Below the pieces are notes generated by a model. It saw nothing but the letters and a program-made list of their open reading frames with translations. It did no database searches and was not told the DNA's origin. A stretch of DNA of 64,000 bases, taken from NCBI RefSeq assembly GCF_001808185.1, contig NZ_CP017668.1:1116001-1180000 (forward strand). Reading direction: 5' to 3'. The position numbers and the translations under genes are program-made. Origin of the DNA: Jeongeupia sp. USM3. GTDB taxonomy: Bacteria > Pseudomonadota > Gammaproteobacteria > Burkholderiales > Chitinibacteraceae. Shown piece by piece: positions 56,726 through 64,000 of the stretch. Position 1 is the first letter of the stretch. Each line of letters begins with the position of its first letter.

Positions 56726-58075
56726 ATGCTGAACGCAAAACGCATCCTCTGGGGCGAAGGCATGTTCCTTCGCCCGCAGCATTTCCAGCAGCAGGCGCTG
56801 CACCAGGCCAACTTGCTGACGCAGGCCGTCCACAGTCACCGCCGCCATGCATGGGGCCTGCAGGCGCTGGATCTCGACGAAGCGGCCTTGCGCACCGGAC
56901 AGGTCCGGGTCGATGCACTGTCGCTGCTGTTCCGCGACGGCACGGCGTTCAACGCGCCGCTGCACGAACCGTTGCCGCGCTCGCGCGACCTGGCCGAGAT
57001 CCCGCAACTCGGCGTCGAGACGACGCTGTACGCCTGCCTGGCACACCTGACACCGTACGGCGGCAATACCGCGGCCGAATCCCAGACGCTGAACCGCCCC
57101 GCCCGCTTTCGCAGCCAGCCCTATGCGGTCGCCGACCTGTACACGCAGGCGCTCGAAGCCGATCTGAGTACGCTCGAACTCGACGTCAGGCTGATGGTCG
57201 ACGAGGAAAACCGCGACGGCTTCGATTCGATTCCGATCGCCCGGCTCGCCAAGAATGCCACCGGCCAGTGGCAGCGCATCGACGACTACCTGCCGCCGCT
57301 GGTGACCGTCGGCGCCTCGGCGCCGGTCGCGCGCATCCTGCGCCGCCTGCTCGACATCCTCGTCGTGAAGAGCCAGGCGCTGGCCGGCGCACACCGCGAA
57401 CGGGCGAAGAACGTCATGGAGTATGGGACGACCGACATTGCGTCGTTCTGGCTGCTGCACACCGTCAACCGCAACTTCGCCCGCCTGAACCACCTGGCCC
57501 GATGCGAGCCGCTGCATCCGGAAGAGCTGTATCTGGCGCTGGCCGAGTTCTGCGGCGAGCTGCAGACGTTCTCGACCACCTACTCGCTCGGCGACCTGCC
57601 GCCGTACCGGCACGACGCGCTGTCCGAGACGCTGCCGGTGCTCGATACGCAGATCCGCGAACTGCTCGAAACAGTGATCTCGGCGCGTTACGCCGTGATC
57701 CCGCTGACCCAGCCCAAGCCGTCTTTCCATATCGGCCGGCTCGAGAGCGACCGCCTGATCGACAACGTCGACTACTACCTGTCGGTGCAGAGCGATCTGC
57801 CCGCGGCGCAGGTGATCGAGTCCGTGCCGTTCAAGTTCAAGGTCGGCGCACCGGACGACGTCGAGAAGATCCTCAACTCGGCACTGCGCGGCGTCAGCCT
57901 CGCCCACGTCGGCCAGACGCCGTCGGCGATCCCGGTCCGCGTCGGCAACCATTATTTCGCGCTCGAACCGCGCGGCGACATCTTCCAGCGCATGCTGCAA
58001 TCGCGCTCGGTCTGCATCTACGTGCCGCAGACCCTGGCCGAGCTCCGGCTCGAGCTGATTGCCGTTTTCCGCTGA
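56726..58075 (+). CDS. tssK: T6SS baseplate protein TssK
   Basis: A 449-residue TssK (ImpJ/VasE). The family start ILWGEGMFLRPQHFQQQALHQ is present at residues 7-27, with AERAKN-type and YGTTDIASFWLLHTVNRNFARLNHLARCEPLHPEELYLALAEFCGELQTFS in the middle. It connects the baseplate to the membrane complex. A GGAGACG-like ribosome site lies about 15 bases upstream. Normal length. Confidence 0.96.
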   Translation: MLNAKRILWGEGMFLRPQHFQQQALHQANLLTQAVHSHRRHAWGLQALDLDEAALRTGQVRVDALSLLFRDGTAFNAPLHEPLPRSRDLAEIPQLGVETTLYACLAHLTPYGGNTAAESQTLNRPARFRSQPYAVADLYTQALEADLSTLELDVRLMVDEENRDGFDSIPIARLAKNATGQWQRIDDYLPPLVTVGASAPVARILRRLLDILVVKSQALAGAHRERAKNVMEYGTTDIASFWLLHTVNRNFARLNHLARCEPLHPEELYLALAEFCGELQTFSTTYSLGDLPPYRHDALSETLPVLDTQIRELLETVISARYAVIPLTQPKPSFHIGRLESDRLIDNVDYYLSVQSDLPAAQVIESVPFKFKVGAPDDVEKILNSALRGVSLAHVGQTPSAIPVRVGNHYFALEPRGDIFQRMLQSRSVCIYVPQTLAELRLELIAVFR

Positions 58076-58097
58076 ACTTCCACCCCAAGGATCCGGT

Positions 58098-58793
58098 ATG
58101 AACGCCCCCACCGACATTGCCCACCCGCTCAGCGTCGAGCAGCCGAGCGCACCCGCGCTGCGCGACATGCTCGAAGACGGTACCTACCTGCTTTTCCTGC
58201 TGCGCGACGGCAACGCACCGAACAGCGCGGCCGAATTCAACCGCCGCGTCGACCACTTCCTCGCCCAGTTCGACCGGCACGCCCGCCAGTTCGGCAAGCC
58301 CGGCGACGCGATCGATCAGTCCAAGTACGCGTTCTGCGCGCTGATGGACGAGATCATCCTGTCGTCGGACTTCCCGCTGCGCGAGGAGTGGGAGCGGATG
58401 CCGCTGCAGCTGCGCCTGTTCGGCGAGCACCTTGCCGGCGAGGGCTTTTTCGACCGGCTCGAAATGCTGCGACTCGATCCGGCCAAGCACATCGAGGCGC
58501 TCGAAGTCTTCCAGATCTGCCTGCTGCTCGGCTTCCAGGGCAAGTACCTGCTCGAAGGCGGCGAGAAGCTCGGCTACCTCGCCCACCGGCTCGGCCAGGA
58601 AATCCAGCAGGTCCGTGGCGGCAAGGCCGACCTGGCACCGAACTGGAAGCTGCCGCAGCGCTTCCAGGCCTTCGTGCGGCACGAACTGCCGCTGTGGCTC
58701 TACTTCGGTGTGCTGGCCGTCGTCGCGGTCGCGATCTTCGTCGCCTACCGCGTGCTGCTCGGCCAGCAGCTCAACCCGCTGCTTGGCGGATGA
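58098..58793 (+). CDS. tssL: T6SS membrane-complex protein TssL (DotU type)
   Basis: 231 residues from ATG 58098 (MNAPTDIAHPLSVEQ). Conserved features are KYAFCALMDEIILSSDFPLREEWERMPLQLRLFGEHLAGEGFFDRLE and a single C-terminal transmembrane helix (LWLYFGVLAVVAVAIFVAYRVLL, about 200-222). No peptidoglycan-binding extension is present; that function may be covered by the OmpA-like lipoprotein. Its stop overlaps tssE (ATGA). Confidence 0.95.
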   Translation: MNAPTDIAHPLSVEQPSAPALRDMLEDGTYLLFLLRDGNAPNSAAEFNRRVDHFLAQFDRHARQFGKPGDAIDQSKYAFCALMDEIILSSDFPLREEWERMPLQLRLFGEHLAGEGFFDRLEMLRLDPAKHIEALEVFQICLLLGFQGKYLLEGGEKLGYLAHRLGQEIQQVRGGKADLAPNWKLPQRFQAFVRHELPLWLYFGVLAVVAVAIFVAYRVLLGQQLNPLLGG

Positions 58794-59275
58794 GCGCGCG
58801 GATGACGACATCGGTCCAGCCTTCGGTGCTGGACCGGCTGCTCGACGACGAGCCGGAGCAGACGCGCGGCGGCGGCTGGCTGTCGTTCGATCTGCCCGAC
58901 TTCAAGCGCGCGCTGGCGCGCGACATGGAGGCCCTGCTCAACACCCGGACGATGGACTTCAGCGAGCTGTTCGACGCCCATCCGCTCGCTGCCGAGTCGA
59001 TGATCGGTTTCGGCATTCCGGACCTGTCCGGCATCAGCCTGCTCGACCCTGAAGACCGCGAATTTTTGCGCGAACGGATCCGCAAGGCGATCGAACGGCA
59101 CGAACCGCGGCTGAGCCGGGTGAGGATCTCGCTGGAAACGCCGCGCGAGCTCGAACGCGCGCTGCGCTTCCGCGTCGACGCGATCCTCAAGGTCCACCCG
59201 CATCGTCCGCCGGTGTCGTTCGATGCGACGCTGCAGCTGTCGTCGAACGTCTACAGTATCCGCGCCAACGGTTAG
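58790..59275 (+). CDS. tssE: T6SS baseplate protein TssE (gp25-like)
   Basis: 161 residues from ATG 58790, which overlaps the tssL stop; ATG 58802 is an alternative. The gp25-like domain is shown by VLDRLLDDEP, FKRALARDMEALLNTR, ESMIGFGIPDLSGISLLDPEDREFLRERIRKAIERHEPRLSRVRI and LRFRVDAILKV. TssE starts sheath assembly. Its stop is 12 bases before the IS481 target site, so the insertion missed the gene. Confidence 0.94.
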   Translation: MSARMTTSVQPSVLDRLLDDEPEQTRGGGWLSFDLPDFKRALARDMEALLNTRTMDFSELFDAHPLAAESMIGFGIPDLSGISLLDPEDREFLRERIRKAIERHEPRLSRVRISLETPRELERALRFRVDAILKVHPHRPPVSFDATLQLSSNVYSIRANG

Positions 59276-59287
59276 ACGCTGTCCGGA

Positions 59288-60238
59288 CTAGCTGTGAAGA
59301 GTCAAGACGTTGTTTTTCGTTGCTGAGAGACGGGACATGGGCACGTGGCAGCCGATGCCGTGATGCGGACGGTGCCAGTTGTAATAATGATTCCAATACC
59401 TCAGGACTGCGCCGCGCTCATCCGAGTGTTGATAGGTTTGGCCGTAGGCCCATTCGCGCAGCGCGGACTGGATGAAGCGCTCGGCCTTGCCGTTGGTTTG
59501 CGGTCGGTAGGCGCGGGTGAACCTCTGCTTAATGCCCAGTTCAACGCAAACGCGGCCGAAGTCATGGGAGCGGAAGGCGGGCCCGTTATCGGTGATCAGG
59601 CGCTGGAGCGGTACGCCCAGCGTTTTGAAGTAGTCGTTGGCCGCACGCAGGAAGTCGATGGCGCTGGCGCGGCGCTCGTCGGGGTAGAGTCGGGTGAAGG
59701 CGATGCGACTATGGTCGTCGATCGCCACGAACAGATATTCCCAGCCGCTGTTTCGGCTGTTCTGGCGACGATCGCCGGTGATGCGATGGCCGACCTGCTC
59801 GAAGCGGGCGAGCTTCTTGATGTCGACGTGCAGCAGTTCGCCGGGCGTTTCGCGCTCGTAGCGCTGCACAGGCTCTGCGGGCTGCAGGTCGCTTAACCGC
59901 GATAGCCCTGCGTGTCGCAGCACGCGACTGACGGTTGCTTTGGACACGCCGATATAGCTTGCGATGCGAGCCTGCAGGAACAGCTTGCGACGCAATTCGA
60001 TGATCGTCAGGGCAACGCTGGGCGCAATGGCACGTGGCGAGCGCTCGGGACGCGAGGATTTGTCGAGCAAGGCAGCCGCGCCGCCGACCAGATAGCGGCC
60101 CAGCCACTTGCGGGTGGTGACCGCGCTTACGCCATGGCGTGCCGCCGCCGCCGCGGTCGACAAACCATGCTCGGTGATGTCCTGAACCATTTCCAGGCGA
60201 CGCAGATACGTCAGTCGGGCATTCTTATGTGTGTTCAT
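59288..60238 (-). CDS. IS481-family DDE transposase
   Basis: A 316-residue transposase. N-terminal HTH (VQDITEHGLSTAAAAARHGVSAVTTRKWLGRYL) and an rve catalytic core: LLHVDIKKLARF with the first Asp, DDHSRIAFTRLY, RLITDNGPAFRSHDF with the second Asp, and NGKAERFIQSALREWAY with the Glu. The stop codon TAG (59288-59290) is outside the element, in the duplicated ACTAGC target. The product ends VLTLHS. It appears intact and may be active. Confidence 0.93.
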   Translation of the reverse strand: MNTHKNARLTYLRRLEMVQDITEHGLSTAAAAARHGVSAVTTRKWLGRYLVGGAAALLDKSSRPERSPRAIAPSVALTIIELRRKLFLQARIASYIGVSKATVSRVLRHAGLSRLSDLQPAEPVQRYERETPGELLHVDIKKLARFEQVGHRITGDRRQNSRNSGWEYLFVAIDDHSRIAFTRLYPDERRASAIDFLRAANDYFKTLGVPLQRLITDNGPAFRSHDFGRVCVELGIKQRFTRAYRPQTNGKAERFIQSALREWAYGQTYQHSDERGAVLRYWNHYYNWHRPHHGIGCHVPMSRLSATKNNVLTLHS

Positions 60239-60332
60239 CCGGTGTCTTGTTCTGTGACTGGGGGTTTGGCGATTTCCAGTCTCGCAGAACTTCTCCGGGT
60301 GAACACCCGAAACAACCTATTGAACCTTCACA
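59293..60332 (-). mobile_element. IS481-family insertion sequence with ACTAGC target duplication
   Basis: A 1040-bp element bounded by ~23-bp inverted repeats (TGTGAAG, TCAA and GTTGTTT blocks conserved at both ends, about 19/23 match). Direct repeats ACTAGC flank it at 59287-59292 and 60333-60338. IS481 elements are known to target CTAG. One transposase gene, on the minus strand. It sits between convergent tssE and fliJ and disrupts neither. Confidence 0.93.
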
Positions 60333-60333
60333 A

Positions 60334-60759
60334 CTAGCGCCGCCGGCTGTTGAACTCGTCGAGCAGCTTCTGCTCGCGCGCGAGTTCGAGCTTGCTCTGC
60401 TGGCTGGCATGGCGGGTCTTCAGCGCCTCGTAGGCCTTGAGCTTTTTCTCGCACTCGGCAAAGCGCGCCAGCGCCGCTTCGGTCTCGCCGGCGAGGCGGG
60501 CGACTTCGGCGGCCTGTTGCTTGGTCGCATCATCAAGCTTGCCGAGGAACAGCTGGTAATCGCGGAACTGCACGACGGTGATGCCGGCCTGCGCGCTCCG
60601 GGTCAGCCGCTGCCGGTATTCATCGGCATAGTGCCGGATCTGCGCCAGCCGGTCGCGCGCGCCCTGCTCGGCCGCCTGCGCCTCGCTCATCGCCGCCACC
60701 GCGCGTTCCCGCGCCTCTTGCGCCATTTCGAGCAGGAATTCGAAGCGGAACTTGGCCAT
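60334..60759 (-). CDS. fliJ: Flagellar export chaperone FliJ
   Basis: A 141-residue, almost entirely helical coiled-coil protein: FRFEFLLEMAQEARERAVAAMSEAQAAEQ at the start and EKKLKAYEALKTRHASQQSKLELAREQKLLDEF at the end, as in FliJ. It stimulates the FliI ATPase/FlhA export gate. Its TAG stop lies within the IS481 target ACTAGC; the insertion occurred directly after it and kept the stop. It follows fliI by 8 bases. Confidence 0.92.
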   Translation of the reverse strand: MAKFRFEFLLEMAQEARERAVAAMSEAQAAEQGARDRLAQIRHYADEYRQRLTRSAQAGITVVQFRDYQLFLGKLDDATKQQAAEVARLAGETEAALARFAECEKKLKAYEALKTRHASQQSKLELAREQKLLDEFNSRRR

Positions 60760-60767
60760 GGGCTAGC

Positions 60768-62165
60768 TCACGCGAACAGGGCCGCGAGTCTGGCCCGCGC
60801 GCCCTCGTAGCTTTCCTGCTCGTGAATGCGCTGCTGCAGGAAGCCCTCGAAAGCCGGGTGGCGGCGGATCGCTTCGTCGAGCAGCGTATCCGACCCCGGC
60901 ACATAGGCACCGACGCTGATCAGGTCGCGCGAACGCTGGTAGCGCGAATACAGGTACTTGAAGCGCCGCACGAGTTCGAACTCCTCGGGCGCGACGATAT
61001 CGTGCATCACCCGCGAGATCGACGCCTCGATGTCGATCGCCGGGTAATGGCCGGCTTCGGCCAGTTGCCGGCTGAGCACGAAGTGGCCGTCGAGGATCGC
61101 CCGGGCATTGTCGGCAATCGGGTCCTGCTGGTCGTCGCCCTCGGAGAGGACCGTGTAGAACGCGGTGATCGAGCCGCCGCCGTCGCGGCCGTTGCCGGCG
61201 CGCTCGACCAGTTGCGGCAGCCGCGCGAATACCGACGGCGGATAGCCTTTGGTCGCCGGCGGCTCGCCGACCGCCAGCGCGATCTCGCGCTGCGCCATCG
61301 CATAGCGCGTCAGCGAATCCATGATCAGCAGTACGTGCTTGCCCTGGTTGCGGAAATACTCGGCGACGCTGGTCGCATAGGCTGCACCGTAAAGCCGCAG
61401 CAGCGGCGGCGTGTCGGCCGGCGCGGCGACGACGACCGAACGCGCCAGCCCTTCGTCACCGAGGATGTTCTCGATGAAGTCCTTGACCTCGCGACCGCGC
61501 TCGCCGATCAGCCCGACGACGACGACGTCGGCCTTGGTGAACCGCGCCATCATCCCGAGCAGCACCGACTTGCCGACGCCGGAGCCGGCAAACAGGCCGA
61601 GCCGCTGGCCGCGGCCGACGGTCAGCATCGCGTTGATTGCGCGGACGCCGACGTCCATCACCTCGCGCACCGGCTCGCGGTCCATCGGGTTGTAGGCGCG
61701 CGCGAACAGCGGCGCATATGCGTCGACCTGCAGCTTGCCACGACCGTCGAGCGGCCGGCCGAGCCCGTCGAGGATGCGCCCGAGCAGTCCCCAGCCGACC
61801 GGCACCTGGCGGCCGTGGTCCTCGAGCCGTCTTGCCGGCGGCTTGGGGTTGCCGTATTCGGGGATCCACGCCGCGATGTCTTCGTGCGGCACGACCTCGG
61901 CCCCTGGCTCGACGCCATAGACCTCGCTGATCGGCATCAGGAACAGCCGGTCGTCGTTGAAGCCGACGACGACGGCCTCGACCGGGTGTCCGCCCGGCGT
62001 CATCACTTCGCACGATGCACCGAGCGGCAGTTTCAGCCCCGCGACCTCGAGTACCAGCCCGGACACCCTGACCAGCTTGCCGCGCGGCTTCCATGGCCGG
62101 ACCCAGCGCACCGCATCGCCACAGTCGGCAAGATAGCGGCGGCAGAGCTGCAGCCGTTCACTCAC
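60768..62165 (-). CDS. fliI: Flagellum-specific ATPase FliI
   Basis: A 465-residue F1-beta-like ATPase. Walker A GLFAGSGVGKSVLLG (near 165-179), VVVGLIGERGREVKDFIENILG, Walker B VLLIMDSLTRYAMAQREIALAVGEPPATKGYPPSVFARLPQLVERAG, and a C-terminal docking domain. It energises flagellar protein export with FliH and FliJ. The start overlaps fliH by 8 bases. Intact and of normal length. Confidence 0.97.
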   Translation of the reverse strand: MSERLQLCRRYLADCGDAVRWVRPWKPRGKLVRVSGLVLEVAGLKLPLGASCEVMTPGGHPVEAVVVGFNDDRLFLMPISEVYGVEPGAEVVPHEDIAAWIPEYGNPKPPARRLEDHGRQVPVGWGLLGRILDGLGRPLDGRGKLQVDAYAPLFARAYNPMDREPVREVMDVGVRAINAMLTVGRGQRLGLFAGSGVGKSVLLGMMARFTKADVVVVGLIGERGREVKDFIENILGDEGLARSVVVAAPADTPPLLRLYGAAYATSVAEYFRNQGKHVLLIMDSLTRYAMAQREIALAVGEPPATKGYPPSVFARLPQLVERAGNGRDGGGSITAFYTVLSEGDDQQDPIADNARAILDGHFVLSRQLAEAGHYPAIDIEASISRVMHDIVAPEEFELVRRFKYLYSRYQRSRDLISVGAYVPGSDTLLDEAIRRHPAFEGFLQQRIHEQESYEGARARLAALFA

Positions 62166-62919
62166 CGTCCGTGGCCTCGTGCGCGGCCCAGCCGAGCTCG
62201 TCGCGATCCGCCCGGTTCAGTACCCGCAGGATCGTGTGCCAGCGCGCCGGCAAAGCCAGATCGATCTGGGTCGACGCGGTTTCGATACGCGCATCGCCCG
62301 GACTCAGCCGCGGATCGGCAAGCAGCCGCCACGACTCGCCCGACAACTCGATCGCCAGCATGGGCTCGAGCGCGTTCAGATCGTCCTGATGCAGAAACAG
62401 CCGCGACGCCCCGCCCGGCGACGGAATGCCCGACAAAGCCTCGACGATCGCCGGCAGCAGCACGGTTCGATCGGCCGCGACTTCGCGCCGGACCAGTTCG
62501 CGCGCCAGCACCAGCGCCAGATCGAGCGTCGACTCGGCCAGAGCCTGCTCGGCGCCGGCGCTGATATTGTCCAGCGTCCGCAGCAATGCCTTGAGCCGGT
62601 TCACCTCGTCCTCGGCGGCCAGCCGGCCGGCTTCGAGCCCGGCGTCGAAGCCTTCGCGCATCGCCTGCTGTTCAATCGCTTCGATCTCTTCGGCCGTCGG
62701 CAGGCTGACCTCGGCCAGCGGCAGGGTATCGACGACCACTTCGGCCACCGGCGTGACCACAGGCTCGGGCTCGGCCGGTGGCTGCGGCGTCTCGAGCTGC
62801 GGCGCGGCGACCGGCGCCGGCTGGCGGGCACGGCGCTCCTCGTCGATGCCACCAAGCTCCCAGCGCTCCCAGGCGGTCAGTTCCTCGCGCGGAATCACGC
62901 GCCGATGCGGCCCGGCCAT
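62158..62919 (-). CDS. fliH: Flagellar assembly protein FliH
   Basis: A 253-residue FliH. The start MAGPHRRVIPREELTAWERWELGGIDEERRA is typical for beta/gamma-proteobacterial FliH. A Pro/Glu-rich variable part follows, then a coiled-coil (AEEIEAIEQQAMREGFDAGLEAGRLAAEDEV with GxxxG repeats) and a V-ATPase-E-like C-terminal domain. It is the negative regulator and peripheral stalk of FliI. Three bases separate it from the fliG stop. Confidence 0.93.
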   Translation of the reverse strand: MAGPHRRVIPREELTAWERWELGGIDEERRARQPAPVAAPQLETPQPPAEPEPVVTPVAEVVVDTLPLAEVSLPTAEEIEAIEQQAMREGFDAGLEAGRLAAEDEVNRLKALLRTLDNISAGAEQALAESTLDLALVLARELVRREVAADRTVLLPAIVEALSGIPSPGGASRLFLHQDDLNALEPMLAIELSGESWRLLADPRLSPGDARIETASTQIDLALPARWHTILRVLNRADRDELGWAAHEATDGE

Positions 62920-62922
62920 CGC

Positions 62923-63918
62923 TTACTCGACCAGCCCTTCGTCGCCCTTGCCGGAGAGCACGATCTGCCCCTCGTCGGCCAGGCGGCGAACGATCTTGAG
63001 GATTTCCTTCTGCTCGGCCTCGACCTCGGACAGCTTGACCGGCCCCTTGGCCTCGAGGTCGTCCTTGAGCATTTCGGCCGCACGCTGCGACATGTTCTTG
63101 AACACCTTGTCCTTGAGCGCCTGACTCGTGCCCTTGAGCGCGACGATCAGCGAATCGGACTGGATTTCGCGCAACAGCATCTGGATGCCGCGGTCGTCGA
63201 TGTCGAGCAGATTGTCGAAGGTGAACATCTTGTCCTGGATCTTCTGCGCCAGCTCCGGATCGTAGTCGCGGATACTCGAGATCGCCGACGCTTCGATCAC
63301 GCCCCCCATGAAGTTGAGGATCTCGGCGGCCATGTGCACGCCGCCCATCGCACTCTTCTTGATCTTGTCCGAGCCCGACAGGAGCTGCGTCAGCACGTCG
63401 TTGAGCTCGCGCAGCGCCGCCGGCTGCACGCCCTCGAGCGTGGCGATCCGCAGCAGCACGTCGTTGCGGACGCGCTCGACGAAATGGCCGAGGACTTCGG
63501 ACGACTGGTCAGGCTCAAGGTGGACGAGAATCGTCGCGATGATCTGCGGATGCTCGTTGCGGATCAGCTCGGCCACCGCGGCCGAATCCATCCACTTGAG
63601 CGACTCGATGCCGTTGTTGTCGTTGCCCTGCAGGATGCGGTCGAGCAGGTTCGCCGCCTTGTCCGAGCCGAGCGCCTTGGTCAGTACCGAGCGGATGTAT
63701 TCGTCGGCGGCGCCCAGATTGGCACGGCTCTCGGTCGCGGCAACAAAGTCCTCGAGCGCGACATTGACCTCCTCGCGCTGGACGTTCTCCATATTGGCCA
63801 TCGCGAAGCCGAGGCGCTGCACCTCCTTGGGGCCGAGGTACTTGAACACCTCGACCGCCGCATCCTCGCCCAGCGTCATCAGCAGGATCGCCGCCTTGCG
63901 TACGCCTTCCTCGTTCAC
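62923..63918 (-). CDS. fliG: Flagellar motor switch protein FliG
   Basis: 331 residues from GTG 63918 (MNEEGVRKAAILLMTLGEDAAVEVFKYLGP). The middle domain carries the EHPQ motif in LIRNEHPQIIATILVHLEP. The C-terminal charged torque helix is FTFDNLLDIDDRGIQMLLREIQSDSLIVALKG. FliG couples the MS ring to the stator. The start abuts the fliF stop (TGA then GTG). Normal length; no defects. Confidence 0.97.
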   Translation of the reverse strand: MNEEGVRKAAILLMTLGEDAAVEVFKYLGPKEVQRLGFAMANMENVQREEVNVALEDFVAATESRANLGAADEYIRSVLTKALGSDKAANLLDRILQGNDNNGIESLKWMDSAAVAELIRNEHPQIIATILVHLEPDQSSEVLGHFVERVRNDVLLRIATLEGVQPAALRELNDVLTQLLSGSDKIKKSAMGGVHMAAEILNFMGGVIEASAISSIRDYDPELAQKIQDKMFTFDNLLDIDDRGIQMLLREIQSDSLIVALKGTSQALKDKVFKNMSQRAAEMLKDDLEAKGPVKLSEVEAEQKEILKIVRRLADEGQIVLSGKGDEGLVE

Positions 63919-64000
63919 TCAGCCCACCTTGTTCGGATTTGCCGCTTCTTCTTCCCGCGCCATCCATTCGCGCAGGATGGTCGCGACCATGCGCGGATCG
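63919..64000 (-). CDS. fliF: C-terminal end of flagellar MS-ring protein FliF (partial)
   Basis: The minus-strand frame leaving the window encodes DPRMVATILREWMAREEEAA and NPNKVG, then TGA. This is the FliG-binding C-terminal tail of FliF (compare the usual NP(R/K)LVA(Q/T)VIKEWM). The rest lies outside the window. Only 26 residues are visible; identity rests on this motif and on the following fliG. Confidence 0.88.
   Translation of the reverse strand, partial: DPRMVATILREWMAREEEAANPNKVG

Overview
The window looks like chromosomal DNA of a GC-rich betaproteobacterium. A chitin-associated Neisseriales lineage (Chitinibacteraceae-like) is my best guess, from the codon use, the T6SS and flagellar gene types, and a secreted protein with two chitin-binding modules. 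No rRNA or marker gene is present, so this is inference.

Layout. (1) About 1-11.7 kb is an accessory region. It holds a three-gene operon ending in a circularly permuted YpsA/SLOG protein. A minus-strand cassette follows in transcription order: zinc-ribbon protein, large serine recombinase, two ParB/RepB-like proteins, DUF3987 ATPase. The recombinase has an in-frame amber stop, and one ParB gene is split by an IS200-type element. An AbiEi/AbiEii toxin-antitoxin pair with a clear operator lies next to it. (2) About 11.8-31.9 kb is a 20-kb integrative island. It starts with a tyrosine integrase and ends with a P4-satellite-like module: AlpA-like regulators, small ORFs, zinc/Toprim primase and DUF927 helicase. 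Integrase-arm-like GGGGTACATTTAGGGGTA repeats sit inside both ends, and a 16-bp direct repeat embedded in a terminator hairpin lies at both ends. The cargo at 14.1-24.8 kb is an operon of secreted RHS/YD-repeat proteins. Three N-terminal-half proteins share an almost identical ~740-bp 3' module. They precede one protein with signal peptide, two chitin-binding modules, Pro-Thr linker, RHS core and HNH-nuclease tip, and its DUF4265 immunity gene. (3) 32.0-59.3 kb is a complete type VI secretion locus. The rightward genes are an unknown membrane protein, PAAR and tssA. The leftward block is tagX-like, tssM, tagF, tssB, tssC, hcp, OmpA-like lipoprotein, vgrG, DUF4123 adaptor, two DUF3304 immunity lipoproteins, Tle1 phospholipase, tssF, tssG and clpV. 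The rightward block on the far side is tssJ, tssK, tssL and tssE. (4) 59.3-60.3 kb is an IS481-family element with a 6-bp target duplication. (5) 60.3-64.0 kb is the flagellar operon fliF(partial)-fliG-fliH-fliI-fliJ.

How the genes work together. The T6SS locus encodes a full contractile injector, with a phospholipase effector, its adaptor and duplicated immunity lipoproteins embedded in the core operon. The RHS array is separate. Its products carry Sec signals and no PAAR domain, so they probably form a secreted, chitin-binding, nuclease-tipped RHS shell, perhaps assembled from two polypeptides as in TcB/TcC toxins. This array is the most promising undescribed system in the window.
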